Below are positions 57,385-64,000 of a DNA stretch of 64,000 nucleotides, one piece after another. The stretch comes from Coenobita brevimanus. Its lineage: Eukaryota > Arthropoda > Malacostraca > Decapoda > Coenobitidae. The first letter of the stretch is position 1, and each line of letters starts with the position of its first letter. Under the pieces are notes generated by a model, which saw only the letters and a list, made by a program, of their open reading frames with translations, made no database searches and was not told the DNA's origin. A program made the position numbers and the translations under genes. Where the stretch lies: NCBI GenBank assembly GCA_032717465.1, contig CM064683.1, forward strand, positions 40,248,183-40,312,182, read 5' to 3'.

Positions 57385-59201
57385 CGGTGATGGTGAATAC
57401 AGTGATGTAAGTGACGATGATGACAGTGACGGTGATGGTGAATACAGTGATATAAGTGACGATGATGATGAAGATGACAGTGACGGTGATGGTGAATACA
57501 ATAAGTGACGATGATGATGATGACAGTGACGGTGATGGTGAATACAGTGATATAAGTGACGATGATGATGATGACAGTGACGGTGATGGTGAATGCAGTG
57601 ATATAAGTGACGATGATGATGATGATGATGATGATGATGACTGACGGTGATGGTGAATACAGTGATACAAGTGACAATGATGATGATGACAGTGACGGTG
57701 ATGGTGAATACAGTGATATAAGTGACAATGATGATGATGACAGTGACGGTGATGGTGAATACAGTGATATGTGACGATGATGATGATGACAGTGACGGTG
57801 ATGGTGAATACAGTGATATAAGTGACAATGATGATGATGACAGTGACGGTGATGGTGAATACAGTGATATAAGTGACAATGATGATGATGACAGTGACGG
57901 TGATGGTGAATACAGTGATATAAGTGACAATGATGATGATGACAGTGACGGTGATGGTGAATACAGTGATATAAGTGACAATGATGATGATGACAGTGAC
58001 GGTGATGGTGAATACAGTGATATAAGTGACAATGATGATGATGACAGTGACGGTGATGGTGAATACAGTGATATAAGTGACGATGATGATGATGATGACT
58101 GACGGTGATGGTGAATACAGTGATATAAGTGACGATGATGATGATGATGATGATGACTGACGGTGATGGTGAATACTGTGATATGTGACGATGATGATGA
58201 TGACAGTGACGGTGATGGTGAATACAGTGATATAAGTGACGATGATGATGATGACAGTGACGGTGATGGTGAATACAGTGATATAAGTGACGATGATGAT
58301 GATGACAGTGACGGTGAATACAATAAGTGACGATGATGATGATGACAGTGACGGTGATGGTGAATACAGTGATATAAGTGACAATGATGATGATGATGAT
58401 GACAGTGACGGTGATGGTGAATACAATAAGTGACGATGATGATGATGACAGTGACGGTGATGGTGAATACAGTGATATAAGTGACAATGATGATGACAGT
58501 GACGGTGATGGTGAATACAATAAGTGACGATGATGATGATAATGATGACAGTGACGGTGATGGTGAATACAATGATATAAGTGACGATGATAATGATGAT
58601 GACAGTGACGGTGAATACAAGTGACGATGATGATGATGATAATGATGATGACAGTGACGGTGATGAATACAATGATATAAGTGACGATGATAATGATGAT
58701 GATGATGATGAGTGACGGTGATGGTGAATACAAGTGACGATGATGATAATGAAGATGAAGATAGTGACGGTGATGGTGAATGCAATAAGTGACGATGATG
58801 ATGATAATGAAGATGAAGACAGTGACGGTGATGGTGAATACAATAAGTGACGATGATGATGCTTGTGGTGGTGATGGCAGCGCTGGTAAAGTAGGTTAGT
58901 ATTAATGATGATAATTTTATTTCCTATCCCCTCCCACCTCTCATGTAGTTTGTGATGTTGTATTACAACGCAGAAAGAAAGGATAAAAAATAGAAAGAAT
59001 TGCTTGAAAAAAAAATGAGAAAGATATAACAAAAATAACGATAAAATATGAAAGAAAACAAAACAAAGTAAAACAGGAGCTAATATAGAAAATAAAGAAT
59101 AGGAAACAAAGGAAGAATTTAAGGAAAGAAAATCCGATGAAAAGATGGGATGAAAAACATTAAAGAGGAGAAAGAAAAATGAGGAGAAAGAAGGAATGAA
59201 C

Positions 59202-59252
<51 letters not shown>

Positions 59253-59840
59253 AGAAAGAATGCGAGAAGGAAGAAATAAAGTTAGTACTAATGAAGGGGA
59301 GAAAATTAAATGAGTAACAGAAAGAAGAGGACAAAAAGGCGAGGAAGAAAGGCCAAGAGGCAAGCCTGAATGAAAGAAGAAAAGACAAAATGAAACCAAA
59401 CGTGCAACAAGGAAGGAAGGAAAGAAACAAAGGTGTAAAGATATAAAATGAAGTATAAAAGGTAAAGGTGTTAACTGGGTACAGGTGTAGTAGAGTGCCA
59501 GGCCGCTCCACCTTACTTCATCTCGTCTCCTGCCTTTTGTGGCTTGTAATGATGTAATACAGTGCCCAGATCTAAGTACCTGACCATGGTGAGGATGGTG
59601 ACTGTCATGATTATGATGATGGTAAAAATGAGGTTTAGTTTAGCACTGCTGAGAATACTGCTAATTTCATGGATATTAATAGTGGTTATGATGATGGTGG
59701 TGGTGGTGATAGTGGTGGTTGTGATGTACAGTACAGTAGTTTAGCAGTAACGATAACCTTACTTCATATCACCTCATAACTCCCTTGTGGGTTGTAATCT
59801 TGTAATATAATGGTGAAGCAGAAAAAGGATGAATATGAAA
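53955..59840. repeat. compound array: ~100-bp core alternating with GAAA and GAT tracts
   Basis: The core is TGGGTACAGGTGTAGTAGAG, TGCCAGGCCGCTCCACCTTA, CTTCATCTCGTCTCCTGCCT, CTCTTGTAGCTTGTGATG and a TGTAATATAGTG close. Complete or partial copies lie near 53975, 54140, 55730, 56190, 56480, 56730, 56975, 57255, 58925, 59470 and 59755. Most are preceded by a purine GAAA tract and followed by GAT/GGT-rich sequence. A 116-bp duplication (AAACACACGCC at 54983 and 55099) interrupts it. It also includes GA runs at about 57219-57251 and 59209-59251. Confidence 0.8.
57345..58862. repeat. 51-bp GAT-type satellite, about 29 units
   Basis: GACAGTGACGGTGATGGTGAA then TACAGTGATATAAGTGAC and GATGATGATGAT, mostly spaced 51 bp. 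Unit length varies by GAT copy number and by TAATAAG/GACTGACGG variants. It gives acidic Asp/Gly/Ser frames on the plus strand and Ser/His/Ile frames on the minus strand. These are not proteins. Confidence 0.95.
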
Positions 59841-60326
59841 AACTGAAGTGTCTAAAGAGAAACAAAAAACAATAGAAAAGGACAATAATAGCAGAAGGAA
59901 AGAGAAATTATGAAGAAAAATGAAGAAAAAGGGGAAGCGAATAAGTATACGAAAGACAACAGAACAAAAAGCAGGAAAGAAGAAATAAAGAAAAGAAGAT
60001 ACGGAAAACGAACGCTATTGAGAGTAATAGGAAATATTACAAGAGTAACATGAAAAAGAATAATGGAGAGGCAAAGACAACCACAGTGAAAGAAAGAAAA
60101 TGATGATGATGATGATGACTGTGATGGTGACAGTGATGCTGGTCACTTCGTTATTGATGGCGATGAAAACAATTATACGGAAACTGATGATGATAAAAAC
60201 TTGGTTCTTTACAACTGATATGGACAATGGTGGTAATGATGTTGAATCATGACATGGGTTGGCTTTGATGATGATGGTAATGACGAAAATAGGAAATCAC
60301 CGCACTGTCTCTACTCTGGCACCGTT
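59841..60326. other. purine-rich and GAT-rich spacer, no gene
   Basis: GAAA-type sequence to about 60100, then GATGATGAT. Low complexity only. Confidence 0.6.
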
Positions 60327-60571
60327 GCAGAGCCAGGCCGTTGGACTGTGGCCAGTCTTGGCCTGGGTTGCAGAGCCAGGCCGTTGGACTGTGGCCAGTC
60401 TTGGCCTGGGTTGCAGAGCCAGGCCGTTGGACTGTGGCCAGTCTTGGCCTGGGTTGCAGAGCCAGGCCGTTGGGCTGTGGCCAGTCTTGGCCTGGGTTGC
60501 AGAGCCAGGCCGTTGGACTGTGGCCAGTCTTGGCCTGGGTTGCAGAGCCAGGCCGTTGGACTGTGGCCAGT
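60327..60571. repeat. 43-bp minisatellite, 6 copies
   Basis: GCAGAGCCAGGCCGTTGGAC then TGTGGCCAGTCTTGGCCTGG and GTT repeat every 43 bp almost perfectly. Frames of about 120-175 codons in several directions are artefacts. Confidence 0.96.
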
Positions 60572-61375
60572 CTTATCCGCCCCCAAACTCTGGTGGTGGA
60601 CCTCCCCTCAGGTCCACCACTTGGTAGCGGGGGCAGTGTTTTCCGGCTGCATGCCCTTGCTGGTGCTAACCCCTGTATGTTGTGGGGTACGTTGTGTGGC
60701 ATGTATAGTGCATATAGAGTTGAGTAGTGCATGAGATAGTTTAAGAAATGGATGGTAGGAGTTATGTTCACATACCCTGCATGTTAGTACCACACTGAAA
60801 AAGGTGAGCAAAGAAGATGGTCAATATATCCTGGTGGCTGGTGAAACAGAGGCTCCAGCTGTCCCTCACCAGCAATCCCATCCCCCTTGAGAGTACCATC
60901 CTGATCGGCTGGTGCTACAGCCTACTCCCTACAGAAGTAGGGCGTAGGCTGTAGAAGTAATATATAGCTGGCGCAACCCGAGGATCGTTTCAGCGTGAAC
61001 CTGGTGGATTTCAGAGTGAAGCTGCTCTCCTGCTGCAGCTCACCATCCTCCTTTCAGGATCAGGGGAGTTGTGGGACATGTGTGTACTCAAGCAACAGAC
61101 CAGCTTAGTTATATCAGTGCCACCACATGAAGGCATCCCTCTCCAACACCAACCATACCCTGTCCTGACATTCATTCACGTTGCTGACCTGGGAAATTTC
61201 ATAACATCTCTCCCTCAGTGATTTATTTTGCCCATCACACCTCCATATCCTATTGTATAATACTCCTGTAAACCATGGTGATAACAGTAGGATATAAACA
61301 ATGAATTAGAAATACCTGTAATATGTTCTATGCAAGGGAAACTGCTAGGGAAGAAATGCCACAAACTCTCTTCTG
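60572..61375. other. no gene; contains a hairpin (60915-60954)
   Basis: Apart from the hairpin nothing was recognised. Confidence 0.4.
60915..60954. repeat. 18-bp-stem hairpin
   Basis: CTACAGCCTACTCCCTAC, loop AGAA, then GTAGGGCGTAGGCTGTAG. Seventeen of 18 pairs match. There is no U-run or gene context to call a terminator. Confidence 0.85.
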
Positions 61376-61597
61376 TCAACGAGAATATGGCAGGCCAACC
61401 CGCTGACTGCACACAGCTTTGTAATTCCTATACTTCTCCACAGCATCTTCCTTGGTACAAGCAGTCAGAACCTCACCATCTGCAATCAGCACCTCGCAGG
61501 GCAACTCAGATATAATATCCCATGGCAGTTCTCCATGCACCATGATAGACAGAATGGAACTCCAGACAGACCACAGATGTGCACCAATTCTTAACAT
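61376..61597 (-). pseudogene. possible RT palm remnant of another LINE
   Basis: The frame contains GELPWDIISELPCEVLIADGEVLTA with KYRNYKAVCSQRVGL. It resembles the LPWELLYADDLVL...GL block of non-LTR reverse transcriptases but with the YADD site altered to IADG. Short and decayed. Confidence 0.35.
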
Positions 61598-61690
61598 AAC
61601 GACCTATACTCCGTCCACTTAAACTTGGCCTAAAATTGCCATCTACCGGTATCTTAAATGCTGAGCTATCACACTAGATTAATGCTACAA
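61595..61690 (-). repeat. dispersed repeat D, copy 4 (inverted)
   Basis: On the minus strand: ATAGCTCAGCATTTAAGATA, GATGGCAATTTTAGGCCAAG and GGAGTATAGG, matching 51420-51560. Confidence 0.6.
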
Positions 61691-62289
61691 TATGGTGACA
61701 TTCAGGAAGAAGTCCTATGGAAAAGATTCAAAACATACAATTTTGCAAATTATGTAAGTTCAGTGCCATCAATTCTCTTTGTTTCTCAATTTGCATGATT
61801 TCAGTAACCTGTCTCTTTATATAATACTTTTTATATTTAACATCATATAACTTCTCCCATTTAATACGATTCTGAAACTGTTCTCTACCTCTTTCAACCT
61901 CTGGCAAGTGGGTATTTTCCTCTTCATCTACTTATTCCTTTTACTGTCACTGTTTAACTGAACTTTGGAATTTAAGTGAAGTCTTTTCCTTATCCTCAGT
62001 TTAGTTATCTAATCATTTTGTTGATTTGCCTTAACATGGAATCACTTGGTACATCAGCTTCTCTCTCACTTAAAGCTTGAAACATGTTATTTGAGACATT
62101 ATTATATAGTACTAACTGTGACACCAGAGATCACAGCAGCTGTCGCTCCTTCTTGCAGCTGGGTAAAAACAATAACAGTTTACACAGAAGCATCTCCCTC
62201 TAGCTGCACTAGCTGCTCCCCCACCATCCTTTTATACCATATTTCATTCTATCTGGTTATTTCTATACTGTAACTTGGGTTAAAGATAC
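61691..62289. other. no recognised feature
   Basis: AT-rich, no supported feature. Confidence 0.4.
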
Positions 62290-64000
62290 TATATACATTT
62301 GATCTTTTCACTGCACAACCCTGGTCTTTTGACTGTTGTCAAAATAAGCATAATAACTTATTGCTGCCTTAAGCTTTTCAACATAGGAATCTCTTCATTT
62401 GTATTCTGGAAGCTACTGGTAATGTTTGCCACTACTCCTTAATGCCTGTGTCTTGGTTGAGGTCACTGGTGTGAGTGTGTAGTATACTGCTGGATCACAC
62501 TGGCATCTGCCAAGAGAAATGTCCAGAAAATTTATCAAACAAAATATTTTTGATGAGGGACTTGCTCAACTGATTTAATTATGTGTAGTGTTTAACACAA
62601 AACATCTTCCAGAAGTGCAAACTACAATGTCCTGAGAGATATGAAGACAACCTTGGTTAAATATGCTTGTTGGTTCTGCATCATTTTGGATGACAAAAAC
62701 TGCAGCTTGGTTTTACTGAACATGATTTTCAATTCGATCCATCAGCATGGAAGAAAAATTACATTTTTAAATATACTGTAGTACGATACTGACCCGACAG
62801 CACCATTTTGTTGTATGCTGGACACTTTTTTACCTACACTACAACACAGTGTTAGTCTATACTATGTCTGTTGGTGCTGTGTTGGAGTAACTCACATTTT
62901 GGTGTTGTGTACAGTAGGCTATATGGCATACGAGTGTACTGATTCCCCACCTAACCTAACAAACCAGGTTCACCACCACAGGACACAGTTCAACTGATCC
63001 ACTGTGGTTGCTGGTGTGGTGCTTGAGCAATTCACAAAACAGAAACATTACTGAATAACAAATATCACAAACTATGACTGTCCCTTAAAAAAAAAAACTT
63101 TACCACACGGGCACGACTTTTCCATATTTCGTACTGAAATTAAACCTTCACAGGTGACTTATGTTTCATAGGTTATCATAGTTACAGGGCGTTTTTTAAT
63201 AATGTTACCTGTGAAATATGTAAAGACATGTTTATGTCAGACATTCCATCACCCACATAAAGGTACCACCAAGAGGCAAACCTTGCTGACAAACTCTACA
63301 AATGCATGTCTTACTTTTGGCATAAGTAAATTCCCAACTGATATGTTAGGTTTGGAGAATTTCAACTGATTAAATTACTGTAGGATTAGCTAGGTTAAGA
63401 TGGGCTTGGATTGGTTGTGTGAATAGGTTAGGTTATGACAGATTAGATTTATTGTTAGGACTCAAGACTGGGATTTGGCCTGACAGATACTCAAGGGGTC
63501 TCTAAGCTAAGTGGCAATCCAAGGTGGTTAATATCAGGGGGGATGGGGGCAAAGCCCCCAGTTAGAATAGGTTAGACCTCCTCTTTTCCTGTTTCTCCCA
63601 TCTTTCCTGTCACTTTTTATTACTCTTCTTTCCTCCAGGTGGTTTTACATTGAGTGGCCAGCCTAATGGGTTCCTATAAGCCTGGAAACCATTTACAACA
63701 GTGGGTGATAACCATATAACCAACCCATATGTGTTTTCCACCAAGTGGAACAAGGAACACATATGGGTAGAGGGATAGTGCTCCTCCCCGTAAAACAACT
63801 TGTTCAAGACAAACGGCCACCCCTTATCGGATTATGGCGTCTGGCTATTGATAGACAGGATACGTTAGGTTAGACTGGATCGTTTGGTTTAGTATAGAGT
63901 TCAATGTTTGATGCACCAACGTGTCCTGTTGGCAATCAACGTATCCAGTCGGTAACCAGGTTGCCACAGCCAAACTGGAGGCATTCTTAAATACCCCAAA
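62290..64000. repeat. segmental duplication 2, copy 2 (runs off the window)
   Basis: It is co-linear with 26575-29600, about 85-90% by eye. It lacks the Harbinger, foldback and first family-S insertions, and has its own family-S copy (63575-63860). Confidence 0.9.
63575..63860 (+). mobile_element. retroposon family S with LINE-1-like 3' end (copy in duplication 2)
   Basis: It is absent from copy 1 at the matching place (near 29450). It ends ACGGCCACCCCTTATCGGAT then GGCGTCTGGCTATTGATAGAC. The body matches 27125-27497. Confidence 0.75.

Noticed and set aside
57004..59203. Ser/His/Ile-rich minus-strand frames of 468-626 codons
   Set aside because: They are the complement of GAT/GTGAC satellite and GAAA tracts; composition is purely repetitive and there is no start or domain.
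60249..60771. Overlapping frames of 91-174 codons
   Set aside because: They follow the 43-bp minisatellite in several frames on both strands.
642..64000. CRISPR array interpretation of the minisatellites
   Set aside because: Repeats are contiguous without unique spacers, and the genome is eukaryotic.

Overview
This window is eukaryotic nuclear DNA, most likely from an arthropod and plausibly a decapod crustacean. The evidence is a spliced gene with GT/AG introns, TATA/initiator promoters, CCTAA/TTAGG-type (arthropod telomere-like) repeats, very dense micro- and minisatellites, RTE-like LINEs, and P, piggyBac and PIF/Harbinger transposon sequence. One 100-N scaffold gap lies at 39215-39314. 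Nothing points to a bacterial, organellar or viral replicon. The species assignment is inference.

Layout, 0-11 kb: a SINE, then a minus-strand THAP9/P-element-type transposase gene (6665 down to 2348). It has three exons that join in frame and one single-base frameshift near the C-terminus. Intron 1 holds an 80-bp telomere-like palindromic array. A 64-bp inverted repeat and a 48-unit, 30-bp satellite follow (8405-9853).

Layout, 11-34.6 kb: two minus-strand genes for four-segment membrane proteins, gene A (11064-11870) and gene B (31463-32207, frameshifted). Both sit behind related TATA promoters whose 5' flanks form a 2.1-kb segmental duplication (11971-14095 and 32373-34606). The middle of that duplication is almost identical while its edges are strongly diverged. 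Between the genes are minisatellites, a 69-bp-arm foldback, a LINE inserted into a 45-bp array, several truncated LINE-1 copies, and copy 1 of a second segmental duplication (26575-29600; copy 2 is 62290-64000).

Layout, 34.6-64 kb: the longest LINE copy (34940-36928), SINEs, a G-rich stretch, a jockey/CR1-like LINE remnant, a complete-ended piggyBac element with TTAA target duplications and a decayed transposase (44359-47801), several minisatellites (57, 64, 50, 51 and 43 bp units), a 6-kb compound array of a conserved core alternating with GAAA and GAT tracts, and duplication copy 2.

The only convincing host-type genes are the two membrane proteins; the P-type transposase is either a transposon gene or a domesticated relative. 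Everything else is mobile-element debris and tandem repeats. The second segmental duplication is the most informative structure, because each copy serves as the pre-insertion control for the other. It gives exact boundaries for a PIF/Harbinger element (TTA target duplication), a 289-bp foldback element, and a short retroposon that shares its 3' end with the resident LINE. In this report 'LINE-1' is a local label for the GATA-tailed family and 'LINE-2' for the ATG-tailed family; they are not the mammalian L1/L2 families.
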